Positions 36,510-47,762 are shown, counted from the stretch's first letter. The stretch is 64,000 nucleotides of DNA from Paramesorhizobium salinisoli (GCF_003335045.1 NZ_QOZG01000001.1:1-64000), one strand, 5' to 3'. The notes: generated from the sequence alone by a model not told the origin. A program made the numbers and translations.

Positions 36510-37360
36510 CAGGCGACATTTGCCGGCTTCGGCATGGCTTTGCGGGCCGCCGGACGATGATCCTGCAGGTCGATGACGGGCGCGAAGCCTGCGCTTTCAC
36601 CGATCAGATGCGTCCACGAGATCAGTTCCATGGTACCGTCGAAATGCTCGGCCACCGCCGTGCAGCTTTCCACCCAGTCGCCGGTATTGATATATTCCAC
36701 CCCGTCGATCATTTCGATCGTGGCATGATGGATATGGCCGCAAATGACCCCATCGACCCCGACGCGGCGTGCCTCCTCCGACACGACATCCTGGAACGCA
36801 CCGATGAAATTGACCGCCTTTTTCACGCGGAACTTCGCCCACGCCGAAAACGACCAGTAGCGCAGGCCGAGCAGGCGGCGCACCCTGTTCATCACGGTGT
36901 TGAAGGCGATGGCCGCATCATAGGCCCAATCGCCGAGATAGGCGATGAAGCGTGCGTTGCGCACCACCACGTCAAACTGGTCGCCGTGGATAACCAGAAA
37001 TTTGCGGCCATCGGCGGTCTCGTGTACCGTGCGGTTCATCACCTCGATGCCGCCGAAATGCGTCCCCTGAAAATCGCGGAGGAACTCGTCGTGATTGCCG
37101 GCGATATAGATGATGTTGGAGCCTTTGCGGCTCTTGCGCAGAAGCTTCTGCACCACATCATTATGTTCCTGTGGCCAGTGCCAGTTGCGCCGCAACCGCC
37201 ACCCGTCCACGATGTCGCCCACAAGATAGATGGTATCGGCGTCGTGAAAGCGCAGGAAGTCCAGGAGGAATTCCGCCTTCGCACCTTTGGAGCCCAGATG
37301 GACGTCCGAAATGAAAAGCGTGCGGTATTTCTTTGCCTCGTCGCCTGCTTGTCTGCCCAT
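36509..37360 (-). CDS. plcP: PlcP-like metallophosphoesterase (phospholipase C or UDP-diacylglucosamine hydrolase family)
   Basis: A 283-residue protein starting MGRQAGDEAKKYRTLFISDV. The two-metal phosphoesterase set is complete: SDVHLGS, GDIVDGW, AGNHDEF, HGDQFD and GHIHHA. It is in the same family as LpxH, but in Sinorhizobium the homologue PlcP (SMc00171) is a phospholipase C that cuts membrane phospholipids to diacylglycerol under phosphate limitation. The overlap with the glycosyltransferase gene, which would use that diacylglycerol, supports the PlcP reading. A Pho-box-like repeat lies upstream at 37418-37435. Confidence 0.85.
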   Translation of the reverse strand: MGRQAGDEAKKYRTLFISDVHLGSKGAKAEFLLDFLRFHDADTIYLVGDIVDGWRLRRNWHWPQEHNDVVQKLLRKSRKGSNIIYIAGNHDEFLRDFQGTHFGGIEVMNRTVHETADGRKFLVIHGDQFDVVVRNARFIAYLGDWAYDAAIAFNTVMNRVRRLLGLRYWSFSAWAKFRVKKAVNFIGAFQDVVSEEARRVGVDGVICGHIHHATIEMIDGVEYINTGDWVESCTAVAEHFDGTMELISWTHLIGESAGFAPVIDLQDHRPAARKAMPKPANVA

Positions 37361-37417
37361 CGCCAGGTTCCGTTCGTCTTGTGATGGCTCACGTTCGAGG
37401 CGACACAAACACGATTC

Positions 37418-37435
37418 ATGTCACAAACGTGTGAC
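37418..37435. promoter_or_regulatory. Pho-box-like palindrome upstream of plcP-like gene
   Basis: ATGTCAC-AAAC-GTGTGAC resembles the Pho box (two CTGTCAT-like heptamers four apart), reading on the plus strand, and contains the perfect palindrome GTCACA-AACG-TGTGAC (37420-37435). It lies between the plcP-like gene and the SDR gene. PhoB control would fit the proposed phosphate-starvation role, but the orientation is opposite to plcP, so this is tentative. Confidence 0.35.
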
Positions 37436-37565
37436 GGTGCATTGGATGGTGGCCAAAGCCCACGACCGGGGTCACGTCGTCGCGGCAGAGCCATCGACCC
37501 CGTTTTGGTGATTTGCAAAGCGCGTTCTTTGGCCTATCAGAACACATAACAAGATGGAGTTAGCC

Positions 37566-38345
37566 ATGGATCTGGGACTGAAAGGCCGCAAGGCGATCGT
37601 CTGTGCATCGAGCAGAGGGCTTGGCAAGGCCTGCGCATTGGCTTTGGCCGAAGCCGGATGCGATCTTGTCATCAATGGCCGCGACGAGAAGATACTTGCC
37701 GCCACCGCAGAGGAGCTTCGGCGCGCCACCGGCGTCACGATTACGCCGGTTCTGGCAGACGTCTCCACCCCGGACGGGCAAAAGCAACTGCTCGCCGCCT
37801 GCCCCGAGCCGGATATCCTGGTCAACAACAATGGCGGCCCTCCGCACCGCGATTTCCGCCAGCTCGACCGTCAGGCGATCCTCGACGGCGTGACGCAGAA
37901 CATGATCACCCCGATCGAGCTGATCAAGGCGGTCATCGACGGGATGGTCTCGCGCCGTTTCGGACGCATCGTCAACATCACCTCGACTTCGGTCTATAAG
38001 CCCATAGCTGGTCTGGATCTCTCCTCCGGCGCGCGCGCTGGACTGACCTCGTTCCTGGCGGGCATCGCCCGCACCGTCGTCAGGGAGAATGTAACGATCA
38101 ACAACATCCTGCCCGGCTCGTTCGACACCGACCGCCTGCGCAACGGCATTCGCTTCGGCGCGGAAAAGGCAGGGGTGGCGCCAGAGGACGAAGCAGCGCA
38201 ACGCATGGCCGAAATTCCCGCCGGCCGCTTCGGAACGCCGGATGAATTCGGCAATGCCTGCGCTTTCCTCTGCTCCAGCCATGCCGGCTATATCACCGGC
38301 CAGAACCTTATCATCGACGGTGGAGCCTACAGGAGTGCTTTTTGA
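37566..38345 (+). CDS. Atypical short-chain dehydrogenase/reductase
   Basis: A 259-residue SDR starting MDLGLKGRKAIVCASSRGLG behind GGAG, with the NAD(P) motif ASSRGLGKA, the NNNGGPP strand, and ILPGSFDTDR, GRFGTPDEFGNACAFL and the end domain. The usual catalytic Tyr-x3-Lys is absent; that region reads PIAGLDLSSGARAGL, with no tyrosine or lysine in place. The enzyme may therefore be inactive or use other residues. A group of FabG-like SDRs with this LS-x2-x-RAGL signature is known to me, but the reaction is unclear. Confidence 0.88.
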   Translation: MDLGLKGRKAIVCASSRGLGKACALALAEAGCDLVINGRDEKILAATAEELRRATGVTITPVLADVSTPDGQKQLLAACPEPDILVNNNGGPPHRDFRQLDRQAILDGVTQNMITPIELIKAVIDGMVSRRFGRIVNITSTSVYKPIAGLDLSSGARAGLTSFLAGIARTVVRENVTINNILPGSFDTDRLRNGIRFGAEKAGVAPEDEAAQRMAEIPAGRFGTPDEFGNACAFLCSSHAGYITGQNLIIDGGAYRSAF

Positions 38346-38451
38346 CCGCATTCCCGCCAATATCAGGCGCCGTATTCTTCATCCTCGCATCCCGCTCGGC
38401 GCGCTCCAGCGCCGGTATTTTCCAGCCCGCTTCCCCGGAAAGTAATTGACC

Positions 38452-40764
38452 ATGAGCAAGCCCCCCAAGCCCGTCCTCTCCGATTTCGATGAAGCGGCCC
38501 TGTTCTTCCACCGCTATCCCAAACCGGGAAAACTGGAGATCCAGGCGACGAAATCGCTGGGCAACCAGCGCGACCTGGCGCTTGCCTATTCTCCCGGCGT
38601 CGCCGCTCCCTGCCTTGCCATCTTTGATGACCCGTCGCTCGTCGCCGAATATACCGCACGCGGCAACCTCGTCGCCGTCGTATCAAACGGCACCGCCGTT
38701 CTCGGCCTCGGCAATATCGGCCCCCTCGCCTCCAAGCCAGTGATGGAAGGCAAGGCGGTTCTGTTCAAGAAATTCGCTGATATCGATGTCTTCGATATCG
38801 AAATCGATGCAAATGAGATCGACCGTATCGTCGAGGTGGTGGCTGCCCTGGAGCCGACCTTCGGCGGCATCAATCTCGAGGATATCAAGGCGCCGGAATG
38901 CTTTGAGGTGGAGGAGCAACTGCGCGCCCGGATGAAAATCCCGGTGTTCCATGACGACCAGCACGGTACGGCCATCATCGTGGCGGCGGCGATCCTTAAT
39001 GGGCTGGAACTCGCCGGAAAGGACATCGCCTCAGCCAAGATCGTCGCCTCAGGCGCGGGCGCGGCGGCGCTCGCTTGTCTCAACCTTTTGGTGACGCTGG
39101 GCGCGAAGCGCGAGAACATCTGGGTCTGCGACCTGGAAGGCGTGGTCTATGAGGGCCGCACGGTGCTCATGGATCGGTGGAAAGCCGTCTACGCGCAGAA
39201 GACCGATGCCCGCGTGCTGGCCGATGTCATCACAGGTGCCGATGTTTTCCTCGGGCTTTCCGCCGCCGGCGTGCTGAAGCCGGAACTTCTGAAGCAGATG
39301 GCCCCGCAACCGCTGATTATGGCGCTGGCCAACCCGACGCCTGAGATCATGCCGGAAGCCGCCCGGCTTGCCCGCGCCGATGCGATGATCTGCACCGGGC
39401 GCTCGGATTTCCCCAACCAGGTCAACAACGTCCTCTGTTTCCCCTATATCTTCCGTGGCGCGCTCGATGTCGGCGCGACGGCGATCAACGAGGAAATGAA
39501 GATGGCTGCGGTCAAGGCGATTGCCGCACTTGCCCGCGAGGAGCCATCCGATGTCGCCGCGCGCGCTTATTCCGGCGAAACGCCGACCTTCGGCCCCGAT
39601 TATCTCATCCCCTCGCCCTTCGACCAGCGCCTGATCCTGCGCATTGCGCCTGCTGTCGCGAGAGCCGCGATGGAAACAGGCGTCGCCACCCGTCCGATCG
39701 AGGACATGGAAGCCTATCTCGACAAGCTCAACCGCTTCGTCTTCCGTTCAGGCCTCATCATGAAGCCCGTCTTCACTGCCGCCCGCGTCGCGGAGAAGAA
39801 GCGCGTCATCTATGCCGACGGCGAGGACGAGCGCGTCCTGCGCGCCGCGCAAGTCGTTATCGAGGAAGGCATCGCCATCCCGACGCTGATCGGGCGTCCG
39901 CAGGTGGTCGAAACCCGCCTCAAGCGTTATGGCCTCAGGATCCGTATCGGCATCGATTTCGAGCTCATCAATCCCGAGGACGACCCCCGCTATCGCGATT
40001 ATGTCGATCTGTTCCTGAAATATACCGGCCGCCAGGGCGTGACGCCGGAGACCGCACGCACCATCGTGCGCACCAATGCGACCGCCATCGCCGCACTTGC
40101 GGTGATGCGCGACGAGGCGGACGCCATGATCTGTGGGCTGGAAGGCCGTTTCGAGCGTCATTTGCGGCTGGTTGGTCAGATCATCGGCAAGGCGAAGGGC
40201 CTGCGTGATTTCTCCGCTCTGAGCCTGCTCATCTCGCAGCGCGGCACCCTGTTCCTGACGGACACCTACGTGACCGTCGATCCTGATGCGGAGGACATCG
40301 CCGAAATGACGATCCTCGCCGCCAATGAAATCCGCCGTTTCGGCATTGAACCGAAGGCCGCGCTCCTTTCTCACTCGAACTTCGGTTCCAAGGATTCCGA
40401 AAGCGCGGAAAAGATGCGGCGCGCCACCGCGATCCTCAGCGAACGCCATCCCGGTCTCGAAGTCGATGGTGAGATGCATGGCGATGCGGCGCTGTCGCAG
40501 GCCTTGCGCGAACGCGCCTTCCCGGCTTCACGGCTGACGGGCGAGGCCAATCTCCTGGTCTTCCCGAACCTCGACGCCGCCAATATCACGCTCAATGTGG
40601 TCAAGAGCGTCACCGAAGCACTGCATGTCGGACCGATATTGCTGGGTGCGGCAAGACCCGCCCACATCCTGACACCGTCGGTTACCTCGCGTGGTATCGT
40701 CAACATGACAGCGCTTGCCGTGGTTGAAGCATCTCAGCGGATCGACACAGAAAAACAACTATAA
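38452..40764 (+). CDS. maeB: NADP-dependent malic enzyme with phosphotransacetylase-like domain
   Basis: A 770-residue protein; ATG 38452 follows GGAAAG. The N-terminal half is malic enzyme: catalytic tyrosine region [39 protein letters not shown] and the NADP-binding [12 protein letters not shown]. The C-terminal half (about 430-770) is homologous to phosphotransacetylase ([38 protein letters not shown]) and is regulatory rather than catalytic in MaeB enzymes. It turns malate into pyruvate and CO2 with NADPH. No partner gene is adjacent. Confidence 0.95.
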   Translation: MSKPPKPVLSDFDEAALFFHRYPKPGKLEIQATKSLGNQRDLALAYSPGVAAPCLAIFDDPSLVAEYTARGNLVAVVSNGTAVLGLGNIGPLASKPVMEGKAVLFKKFADIDVFDIEIDANEIDRIVEVVAALEPTFGGINLEDIKAPECFEVEEQLRARMKIPVFHDDQHGTAIIVAAAILNGLELAGKDIASAKIVASGAGAAALACLNLLVTLGAKRENIWVCDLEGVVYEGRTVLMDRWKAVYAQKTDARVLADVITGADVFLGLSAAGVLKPELLKQMAPQPLIMALANPTPEIMPEAARLARADAMICTGRSDFPNQVNNVLCFPYIFRGALDVGATAINEEMKMAAVKAIAALAREEPSDVAARAYSGETPTFGPDYLIPSPFDQRLILRIAPAVARAAMETGVATRPIEDMEAYLDKLNRFVFRSGLIMKPVFTAARVAEKKRVIYADGEDERVLRAAQVVIEEGIAIPTLIGRPQVVETRLKRYGLRIRIGIDFELINPEDDPRYRDYVDLFLKYTGRQGVTPETARTIVRTNATAIAALAVMRDEADAMICGLEGRFERHLRLVGQIIGKAKGLRDFSALSLLISQRGTLFLTDTYVTVDPDAEDIAEMTILAANEIRRFGIEPKAALLSHSNFGSKDSESAEKMRRATAILSERHPGLEVDGEMHGDAALSQALRERAFPASRLTGEANLLVFPNLDAANITLNVVKSVTEALHVGPILLGAARPAHILTPSVTSRGIVNMTALAVVEASQRIDTEKQL

Positions 40765-40959
40765 AGCAACTATATTTGATTATTACTTCACAGGAGAATG
40801 ATTGTTAGTGACAGCTTAAGATATTGAAGTTAGCTTCCGTTCAGGAGCTTGCGGATTCGGGGCATAATCTGGGGAAAATGACGTCAAAAGCCTCGATAGT
40901 TCGGAGAACTACGGATTCATGTGCCGGGTTTTACCGAAAGATCAGGGCTGACGACATTG

Positions 40960-42246
40960 ATGAGCAGATTTTTTCTAACGATCACTATAGCAAGCATCGC
41001 TATCAGCATGTTTGCCGTCTCGACAGGAGATGGCAACGCCGCCTCCCCCGTCTGCAGCAAATTGCAGCGGCAACTGGCCTCCCTGTCCGGTCGAAGCCGG
41101 GGGGGCGCCAACAGCCCGGCTGTCCGCCAGTTGCAAAGCCAACTGACGCATGCCCGCATTGGCGCAAGACAAGCCGGCTGTACCGGCGGGTTGTTCTCGC
41201 GACCTTCTAATTCCCCTCAATGCCTCAGCATCAACGCCTCCATCAATAAGTTGACGGCCAGCATTGCGCAGGCGAAGCAGGGCGGTGGCGGAGGAGCAGA
41301 CCGCCAGCGTGTATTGGCGGCGTTGTCCGCCAATGATTGCAGCGCACCGCAGAAGCGATCAGTCGGGCTTTTCACCCGCCTCTTCAACAACGAGAGGCGA
41401 CAACAAACAGAGGAGCCTGAGACCACAGTCTCTCCCATGGTGAGGCGAACGAGAGCCGCTATCCAGCCTAAGCGCGAAAAGGAGCGCACGCGCGCTGTGG
41501 TACGAGAACGGGAGCGCGAACGCGAACGTGAGCCCGTCAAACGACGCGTCGAAAACGTTTCGGCAACCAATGAAGGCGCGGCGCCGGTCAGAAACTATTC
41601 CGTCAAGAGCGGCTTTCGCACGCTATGCGTCCGCACATGCGACGGCTATTACTTTCCGATATCCTTTTCCACCGAACGCCGGTTCTTCCCGCGCGACCGC
41701 AATGCGTGTTCGGCGATGTGCCCCGGCACCGATGTCGCGTTGTATTATCATGATGTGAAGAACGAGGAATCCGAGGACATGGTGTCCGCTGACACCAACA
41801 TGCCCTATGCAACGCTGCCGACTGCCTTCGACTATCGCACAGCAACGACATCGCCCCCCGGATGCACTTGTCAGGCTGCGCGCCAGAGCTTGCCAGTCGA
41901 AGGAAGCGCGTTCACCGCACAAAATCAACCCAGCGCGCCGAGCGGTGCAATCGACAAGAACTTTACGATGCTTGGCCATGGCGGCGATGAACAGGCGGAG
42001 TCGGACAAGACGTCCTCCTTTATCGGCGTTCCGCGCATGCGCCCAGACCCGGCAGCCGACCCTGAAACAATGCTCAACACCGAAGGTGGCCTCAACAGGG
42101 ACGACTTGCAGAGACTGACGGAAAAAGATGCCTCCGTCCTGACCAGTTCGACGGGAACAAGGATCAGGGTCGTCGGCCCAACGTTCCTTCCCGACCGAAA
42201 AGAGGCAAAAGGTCTGCGAGCTCCGGGCCAGAAGAAAGACCGGTAA
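40960..42246 (+). CDS. DUF2865-family exported protein
   Basis: A 428-residue protein beginning [20 protein letters not shown], a signal peptide cleaved near GNA. The frame opens upstream to a GTG at 40921, but ATG 40960 fits the signal peptide. A long charged middle ([10 protein letters not shown] repeats) leads into the conserved DUF2865 core: [37 protein letters not shown] and VVGPTFLPD near the end. The cysteine pairs suggest disulfides in the periplasm. The role is unknown. Its 3' end overlaps gltX by 83 bases on the opposite strand. Confidence 0.85.
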   Translation: MSRFFLTITIASIAISMFAVSTGDGNAASPVCSKLQRQLASLSGRSRGGANSPAVRQLQSQLTHARIGARQAGCTGGLFSRPSNSPQCLSINASINKLTASIAQAKQGGGGGADRQRVLAALSANDCSAPQKRSVGLFTRLFNNERRQQTEEPETTVSPMVRRTRAAIQPKREKERTRAVVREREREREREPVKRRVENVSATNEGAAPVRNYSVKSGFRTLCVRTCDGYYFPISFSTERRFFPRDRNACSAMCPGTDVALYYHDVKNEESEDMVSADTNMPYATLPTAFDYRTATTSPPGCTCQAARQSLPVEGSAFTAQNQPSAPSGAIDKNFTMLGHGGDEQAESDKTSSFIGVPRMRPDPAADPETMLNTEGGLNRDDLQRLTEKDASVLTSSTGTRIRVVGPTFLPDRKEAKGLRAPGQKKDR

Positions 42247-43537
42247 GCGCAAGGCGCAAGGGCATGAACAAAGTCTTGCCCTTGCGCCCGCTGGCTTCCT
42301 TGACCGCATCGGTCCATATCTTCCATGTCTGCCGGTCCCACGGCTCCGGCGGCAGGAAGTCGAAAGCCTGACGCACGAAGGCTATGTCTTCCTCCGACAG
42401 ATCCGGGGTGGAGTGCACCCCCTCATTGACAATCTTCCACCAAAGCGACGCGTCGCTGACGCGGCCGAGATTGCCGCGTACGGCTATCCAGAACGCCTCC
42501 GCACTCTCACCCTCTATGCCTAACGCCGCCAGTCGTCCGCGCACCGCCTCGAAGTCAAGCGTATGGACCAGCGCGCGGTTGAGGGTATCCAACTCGGCCG
42601 GATCGAACTTCGCCGATGATTTGGAGGTCGCCGCCGGATCGAAATGCTCAGCCAGCACCTGCATGTCGGCCGCGGCGATGACGTTTTCCGAGCTGCCGAT
42701 CAGCACCGCCAGCGAAGCGACCGCCATCGGCTCATAACCTGCCTCCCGCAAGGAGCCGACCGAAAGCGAGCCACTGCGCTTCGACAGTCCCTCGCCCGAG
42801 ATGGTGGTCAGGAGATTATGATGCCCGAACTCCGGCGGCTCGGCGCCGAGCGCCTGGAAAAGCGCGATCTGCGCACCGGTATTGGTGACATGATCGTCGC
42901 CGCGGATGATATGGCTGATGCCCATGTCGATATCGTCGGCGACCGAGGGCAGCGTGTAGAGATAGGTTCCGTCCTCGCGCACCAGCACAGGGTCCGACAT
43001 TGACGCCAGATCGACTGTCTGCGGCCCGCGCACCAGATCGTCCCAATGAACCTCCGTGCGCACAGGCGAGAACGGATCGTCCTTGAAATTCGGCAGCAGG
43101 AAGCGCCAATGGGCTTTACGTCCCTCAGCCTCGAACGCCGTGCGCTCCGCATCCGTCTGCTTCAGAGCCTCGCGGCCATAGATCGGCGGCAGCCGGCGTG
43201 TGAGACGCAGCTTGCGCCGGCGCTCCAGCTCTTCCGTCGTTTCGTAGCAAGGATAGAGCAGCCCCGCGCTTTTCAGCTTTTCCACCGCCGCGTCATAGAC
43301 GGCGAAACGCTTCGACTGATGCTCCACCCGGTCAGGCTTGACACCAAGCCAATCGAGGTCCGTGGCGATCGCCTCGGCATATTCGCTCTTCGAGCGCTCG
43401 ACATCCGTGTCGTCGAAGCGGAGTACGAAACGCCCGCCGTTCTTCAGCGCAAACAGCCAGTTGAACAAAGCTGTTCGCGTGTTGCCGATATGGATATAGC
43501 CCGTCGGAGACGGGGCGAAACGGACGGTGACGGTCAT
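42164..43537 (-). CDS. gltX: Glutamyl-tRNA synthetase
   Basis: A 457-residue class I synthetase. The HIGH motif reads [20 protein letters not shown], the second motif [10 protein letters not shown] replaces KMSKS, and the C-terminal anticodon half ends with [17 protein letters not shown], typical of the family. It charges tRNA-Glu, and in bacteria lacking GlnRS often also tRNA-Gln. Alphaproteobacteria frequently carry two gltX genes; the shorter KRSG form here may be the second one. Its last 83 bases overlap the DUF2865 gene tail to tail. Confidence 0.95.
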   Translation of the reverse strand: MTVTVRFAPSPTGYIHIGNTRTALFNWLFALKNGGRFVLRFDDTDVERSKSEYAEAIATDLDWLGVKPDRVEHQSKRFAVYDAAVEKLKSAGLLYPCYETTEELERRRKLRLTRRLPPIYGREALKQTDAERTAFEAEGRKAHWRFLLPNFKDDPFSPVRTEVHWDDLVRGPQTVDLASMSDPVLVREDGTYLYTLPSVADDIDMGISHIIRGDDHVTNTGAQIALFQALGAEPPEFGHHNLLTTISGEGLSKRSGSLSVGSLREAGYEPMAVASLAVLIGSSENVIAAADMQVLAEHFDPAATSKSSAKFDPAELDTLNRALVHTLDFEAVRGRLAALGIEGESAEAFWIAVRGNLGRVSDASLWWKIVNEGVHSTPDLSEEDIAFVRQAFDFLPPEPWDRQTWKIWTDAVKEASGRKGKTLFMPLRLALTGLSSGPELADLLPLFGREGTLGRRP

Positions 43538-43550
43538 CGATGTACCTGAA

Positions 43551-45233
43551 TTATGACCGGTCTCTGAACCGGTTGGTGATGGGATAGCGGCGGTCGCGGC
43601 CGAAATTCTTCCTGGTGATCTTCACGCCCGGCGCCGATTGCCTGCGCTTGTATTCGGCGATGTAGAGCAGATGCTCGATGCGGTGCACCGTGTCACGGTC
43701 GTGACCGCGCGCCACGATGTCCTCGACGCCCATCTCGTTTTCCACAAGGCATTCCAGAATGTCGTCAAGCACGGGATAAGGCGGCAGCGAATCCTGATCC
43801 GTCTGGTTCTCGCGCAACTCCGCCGAAGGCGCCTTGTCTATGATGTTTTGCGGAATGACCACACCCGAGGAACCGAGCGCAGTTGGCGGCACATGGCCGT
43901 TGCGCCAGGCGGAAAGCGCATAGACCTGCATCTTGTAGAGATCCTTGATCGGATTGAAACCGCCATTCATATCGCCATAGAGCGTGGCGTAGCCGACCGA
44001 CATTTCGGACTTGTTGCCCGTCGTTACCACCATCGAACCGAACTTGTTGGAGATGGCCATCAGGATCGTTCCGCGCGTGCGGCTCTGCAAATTCTCTTCG
44101 GTAATGCCTTCCTTGGTGCCGTCGAACATCGGCGCCAGCGCATTCATGAAGCCGTCCACAGGCTCGAAGATCGGCACGATATCATAGCGGCAGCCGAGCG
44201 CGCGCGCGCAATCCTCGGCGTCTTTCAGCGAATCCTTCGACGTATAGCGATAAGGCATCATCACTGCGCGAAGCCGCTCTTCGCCGAGCGCATCGACGGC
44301 CAGCGCCGCGCACAGGGCCGAATCGATGCCACCGGACAGGCCGAGGACCACATTCTTGAAACCGTTTTTGTTGACGTAGTCGCGCAGGCCTAGCATGCAC
44401 GCACGGTAATCAGCCTCTTCCTTTTCCGGGATTTTCGACATCGGGCCGCCGACGCAGGCCCAGCCATCGCCGCTTCGCTTCCAAGTGATGACCGCCAGTT
44501 GCTCCTCGAACTGCGACATCTGGAAGGCAAGCGATTTGTCTGCATTGATGGCGAAGGAAGCACCATCGAAAACAAGCTCGTCCTGGCCGCCGAGCTGGTT
44601 GGCGTAAAGCAGCGGCAGCCCGGTTTCGATCACTTGCCTGATCGCCACCTGATGACGCACGTCCAGCTTGTCACGATAATAGGGCGAGCCATTGGGCACG
44701 AGCAGGATTTCCGCCCCGCTCTCGCTAAGCGTCTCGCAAACGCCGAAATCGCCCCAGATATCCTCACAGATCGGAATGCCGAGTCGCACACCGCGGAAAT
44801 TGACCGGACCCAGCATTGGTCCCGCCACGAAGACCCGCTTCTCGTCGAATTCGCCATAATTCGGCAGATCGACCTTATAGCGCTCGGCAATCACGTCTCC
44901 GCCATCAAGCACCATCACCGAATTATGCAAACCGGTGTCACGCTTCAGCGGCGTGCCGATGATCACGCCAGGTCCCCCATCGATTGTATCGACGGCGAGT
45001 TCACGCACCGCTTTCTCGCAGGCATCGGTGAAGGCCGGCTTCAGCACCAGATCTTCCGGCGGGTAGCCCGAGATGAAAAGTTCGGTGAAGAGGACGATAT
45101 CCGCCCCCTGGCGCGCAGCATCGGCGCGCGCCTCGCGGGCCTTGGCGAGATTGGCCTCGATATCGCCCAGCATCGGATTGAGCTGGGCCACGGCAATACG
45201 CAAAATATCGGGAACGACAGGCTTTTTCATCAT
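43551..45233 (-). CDS. nadE: Glutamine-dependent NAD+ synthetase
   Basis: A 560-residue two-domain enzyme. Residues 1-265 form the nitrilase-like glutaminase with catalytic Glu in [15 protein letters not shown], Lys in [15 protein letters not shown] and Cys in [13 protein letters not shown]. The rest is the synthetase with the ATP motif [13 protein letters not shown] and [17 protein letters not shown]. It makes NAD from deamido-NAD using glutamine nitrogen, in the cytoplasm. It lies 13 bases upstream of gltX on the same strand, so the two are probably co-transcribed. Confidence 0.96.
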   Translation of the reverse strand: MMKKPVVPDILRIAVAQLNPMLGDIEANLAKAREARADAARQGADIVLFTELFISGYPPEDLVLKPAFTDACEKAVRELAVDTIDGGPGVIIGTPLKRDTGLHNSVMVLDGGDVIAERYKVDLPNYGEFDEKRVFVAGPMLGPVNFRGVRLGIPICEDIWGDFGVCETLSESGAEILLVPNGSPYYRDKLDVRHQVAIRQVIETGLPLLYANQLGGQDELVFDGASFAINADKSLAFQMSQFEEQLAVITWKRSGDGWACVGGPMSKIPEKEEADYRACMLGLRDYVNKNGFKNVVLGLSGGIDSALCAALAVDALGEERLRAVMMPYRYTSKDSLKDAEDCARALGCRYDIVPIFEPVDGFMNALAPMFDGTKEGITEENLQSRTRGTILMAISNKFGSMVVTTGNKSEMSVGYATLYGDMNGGFNPIKDLYKMQVYALSAWRNGHVPPTALGSSGVVIPQNIIDKAPSAELRENQTDQDSLPPYPVLDDILECLVENEMGVEDIVARGHDRDTVHRIEHLLYIAEYKRRQSAPGVKITRKNFGRDRRYPITNRFRDRS

Positions 45234-45296
45234 GGGAAAGCTTTAGCGCGAGGGCATCAAGGTTGCAATCTGGTCTGGCGATCGGACGCCTGACAT

Positions 45297-45647
45297 TCAA
45301 CCCCAAAAGGCCTGGAATAATGCATAACCCCAGACTGTAGCAGCAAGAATGATCGAGATCAGTACGGCGAGCGAGCCGCAATCCTTGGCTATCTGGATAT
45401 CCTTCTGGAACTCGCGCGAGACGGCATTGCAAGCCGCCTCGATGCCGGTATTGAGCACTTCGATCATGATGAGGAACAGGATGGCGCCGGTCAGTAGTAG
45501 AAACATCAGTGCGCTTTCCGCGATGTAAAGCGCCACGGGAATGGAAAGGGCGAAAAGCGCCAGTTCCTGCTGTACAGCCTTCTCGTGGCGCGCCAGCCAG
45601 CGCAGCGCCCGCATCGAATTGATGAATGCCAGCAAGATGCGTTGCAT
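45297..45647 (-). CDS. dgkA: Diacylglycerol kinase
   Basis: A 116-residue membrane enzyme with three helices and the DgkA signature: EKAVQQELALFALSIPVA, then MIEVLNTGIEAACNAVS with the ATP-binding E-x2-N-T, and AKDCGSLAVLISIILAAT. It phosphorylates diacylglycerol, returning it to phospholipid synthesis. The usual AKD-x2-SAAV reads AKDCGSLAV. It is encoded 63 bases before nadE on the same strand, perhaps with its own promoter. Diacylglycerol made by the PlcP-like enzyme in this window would be one possible source of substrate. Confidence 0.94.
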   Translation of the reverse strand: MQRILLAFINSMRALRWLARHEKAVQQELALFALSIPVALYIAESALMFLLLTGAILFLIMIEVLNTGIEAACNAVSREFQKDIQIAKDCGSLAVLISIILAATVWGYALFQAFWG

Positions 45648-45717
45648 ATCGATTCCCCGTCGCGCTTCAGGGAAAGCTTTAGAACAAGATCAATTTGGAT
45701 AGAAGCCCCGATCGAGC

Positions 45718-46107
45718 CTACGGATACTGCGGCAATCCGTCGTCGATGTCGTAATAATCGCCCTTGTCCGCAGTGAAAATATGCCGCTCGCCATGAAGCC
45801 CGGTTGGCCGGTCGAACGCCCCCGCCATAACGGAGACATAATCGCGATCGTTGTGTTTCCAGAATAATACGGAGCCACAAATCCGGCAAAAACCGCGGCG
45901 CGCCGTCTCGCTGGATTGGTACCAGGTGATATTTTCGGCGCCGTCTACGCGAATGGAATCGTCGGCCACATTGGTCGCGGCATAGTGATGCCCTGATTGC
46001 TTGCGACATTGCGTGCAGTGGCAATAGATGATGCCACGCAGTGGCCCACGCGTTTCAAGGTGCACTGCTCCGCACAGGCATGATCCGGTATGATGATCTT
46101 CAGGCAA
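45718..46107 (-). CDS. GFA/CENP-V-family zinc protein
   Basis: A 129-residue protein. The frame runs upstream to 46170, but that stretch lies in the aroG terminator hairpin, so I choose TTG 46107 (LPEDHHTGSCLCGAVH). The zinc ligands are GSCLCGA, CHCTQCRKQSG and FCRICGSVLFWK. The family includes glutathione-dependent formaldehyde-activating enzymes, but most members have unknown substrates and the catalytic role is disputed. It is encoded alone, downstream of aroG. Confidence 0.88.
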   Translation of the reverse strand: MPEDHHTGSCLCGAVHLETRGPLRGIIYCHCTQCRKQSGHHYAATNVADDSIRVDGAENITWYQSSETARRGFCRICGSVLFWKHNDRDYVSVMAGAFDRPTGLHGERHIFTADKGDYYDIDDGLPQYP

Positions 46108-46131
46108 TTCCCCACCCCGTCCTCGAAATGC

Positions 46132-46163
46132 AGCAGGGCGGGAGTGTAAACTCCCGCCCTGCT
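46132..46163. terminator. Perfect 14-bp hairpin after aroG
   Basis: AGCAGGGCGGGAGT (46132-46145) pairs exactly with ACTCCCGCCCTGCT (46150-46163) around GTAA. It lies 30 bases past the aroG stop and before the GFA gene. There is no clear U-tract on either side, so it may only pause transcription or protect the mRNA end. Confidence 0.6.
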
Positions 46164-46193
46164 CTGGCAATCAACAAATTCTGAATGCAGGCT

Positions 46194-47573
46194 TCAGCCG
46201 TTCACAACCTTCTTCTGCGGCTGGGCGTCGCGTTCCTTCTTCAGGAGCTCGGCGACAAGGAACGCCAGTTCCAGCGCCTGGTCCGCGTTGAGGCGCGGAT
46301 CGCAATGGGTGTGATAGCGATCCGACAGATCCTCCGCCGAGATGGCGCGCGCGCCGCCGGTGCATTCGGTGACGTTCTTGCCCGTCATCTCGATATGGAT
46401 ACCGCCGGGATAGCTGCCCTCGCCGCGATGAACCGCGAAGAAGGTTTCCACCTCTTTCAGGATGCGGTCGAAAGGCCGCGTCTTGTAGCCATTGGCGGTG
46501 ATCGTGTTGCCATGCATCGGATCGCAGGACCATACAACCTTACGCCCTTCCTTCTGGACGGCGCGGATGAGCTTGGGCAGATGATCGGATACCTTGTCGT
46601 AGCCGAAGCGCGCAATCAGCGTGAGGCGGCCCGGCTCGTTTTCCGGGTTGAGCACATCGATCAGCTTGAGAAGATTATCCGGCTCCAGCGAGGGACCGCA
46701 TTTCAGGCCGAGCGGGTTCTTGATGCCCCGGCAATATTCCACATGCGCATGGTCCGCCTGGCGCGTGCGGTCGCCGATCCAGATCATGTGGCCGGACGTG
46801 CCGTACCAGTCTCCGGACGTGGAATCGACGCGCGTCAGCGCTTCCTCATAGCCGAGAAGCAAAGCTTCATGACTGGTATAGAAATCCGTCTCGCGCAGCC
46901 GGGCATGGCTCTCCGACGTGATGCCGATGGAGCGCATGAAATCCATCGTCTCGGAAATGCGTCGGGCCAGGGCCTCGTAGCGCTCGCCCTGCGGGCTGTT
47001 GGCCACAAAACCAAGCATCCACTGATGCACGTTTTCCAGATTGGCATAGCCGCCCTGCGCGAAGGCGCGCAAAAGGTTGAGCGTCGCCGCCGACTGGCGA
47101 TAGGCCATGTCCAGGCGGTTCGGATCAGGAATGCGCGATGCCGGATCGAAATCGATGCCGTTGATGATATCGCCGCGATAGGCAGGCAGTTCGACGCCGT
47201 CCTTGATCTCGGTGTCTGACGAGCGCGGCTTGGCGAACTGTCCGGCGATGCGCCCGACCTTGACCACCGGCTGCGACGCGCCGAATGTCAGAACGACCGC
47301 CATCTGCAGGAACACGCGGAAGAAGTCGCGAATATTGTCGGCGCCATGCTCGGCGAAGCTTTCGGCGCAATCACCGCCCTGGAGCAAGAACGAACGGCCT
47401 TCGGCGACTTCACCCAGTTGACGGGTGAGATTGCGCGCCTCACCTGCAAAAACGAGCGGCGGATAAGAACGAAGACGAGACTCCACATCGGCCAGAACCT
47501 GTGCGTCCGGATAGGACGGCACCTGCTTGATCGGCTTGCCTCTCCAGGATTGCGGTGTCCAGTTCTTCGTCAT
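46194..47573 (-). CDS. aroG: Class II 3-deoxy-7-phosphoheptulonate synthase
   Basis: A 459-residue plant-type DAHP synthase starting [20 protein letters not shown]. Conserved elements include [81 protein letters not shown] and [10 protein letters not shown] with metal-binding residues. It joins phosphoenolpyruvate and erythrose 4-phosphate in the first step of aromatic amino acid synthesis. Class II enzymes are the usual form in rhizobia and brucellae. Confidence 0.96.
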   Translation of the reverse strand: MTKNWTPQSWRGKPIKQVPSYPDAQVLADVESRLRSYPPLVFAGEARNLTRQLGEVAEGRSFLLQGGDCAESFAEHGADNIRDFFRVFLQMAVVLTFGASQPVVKVGRIAGQFAKPRSSDTEIKDGVELPAYRGDIINGIDFDPASRIPDPNRLDMAYRQSAATLNLLRAFAQGGYANLENVHQWMLGFVANSPQGERYEALARRISETMDFMRSIGITSESHARLRETDFYTSHEALLLGYEEALTRVDSTSGDWYGTSGHMIWIGDRTRQADHAHVEYCRGIKNPLGLKCGPSLEPDNLLKLIDVLNPENEPGRLTLIARFGYDKVSDHLPKLIRAVQKEGRKVVWSCDPMHGNTITANGYKTRPFDRILKEVETFFAVHRGEGSYPGGIHIEMTGKNVTECTGGARAISAEDLSDRYHTHCDPRLNADQALELAFLVAELLKKERDAQPQKKVVNG

Positions 47574-47762
47574 TGCAGCACCTGCTTGCTACTATCCGCG
47601 CCTTATTTGCGGAATACTAAAATTGCCCGCGCGCAGGATGGCGCGCAGGATGCGCTCATATAAAGCAAAGCTGGTCAATATACTAGGCGCGAATCGTCCC
47701 GATAGCTCCAGCTTTTTGTCGGCAAGGCTTATCGATTCGAACCTGTATTCCGGATTGCGCTC

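Noticed and set aside
46108-46170. Upstream extension of the GFA gene to TTG 46170
   Set aside because: The stretch is occupied by a perfect 14-bp hairpin after aroG and does not fit the family's N-terminus.
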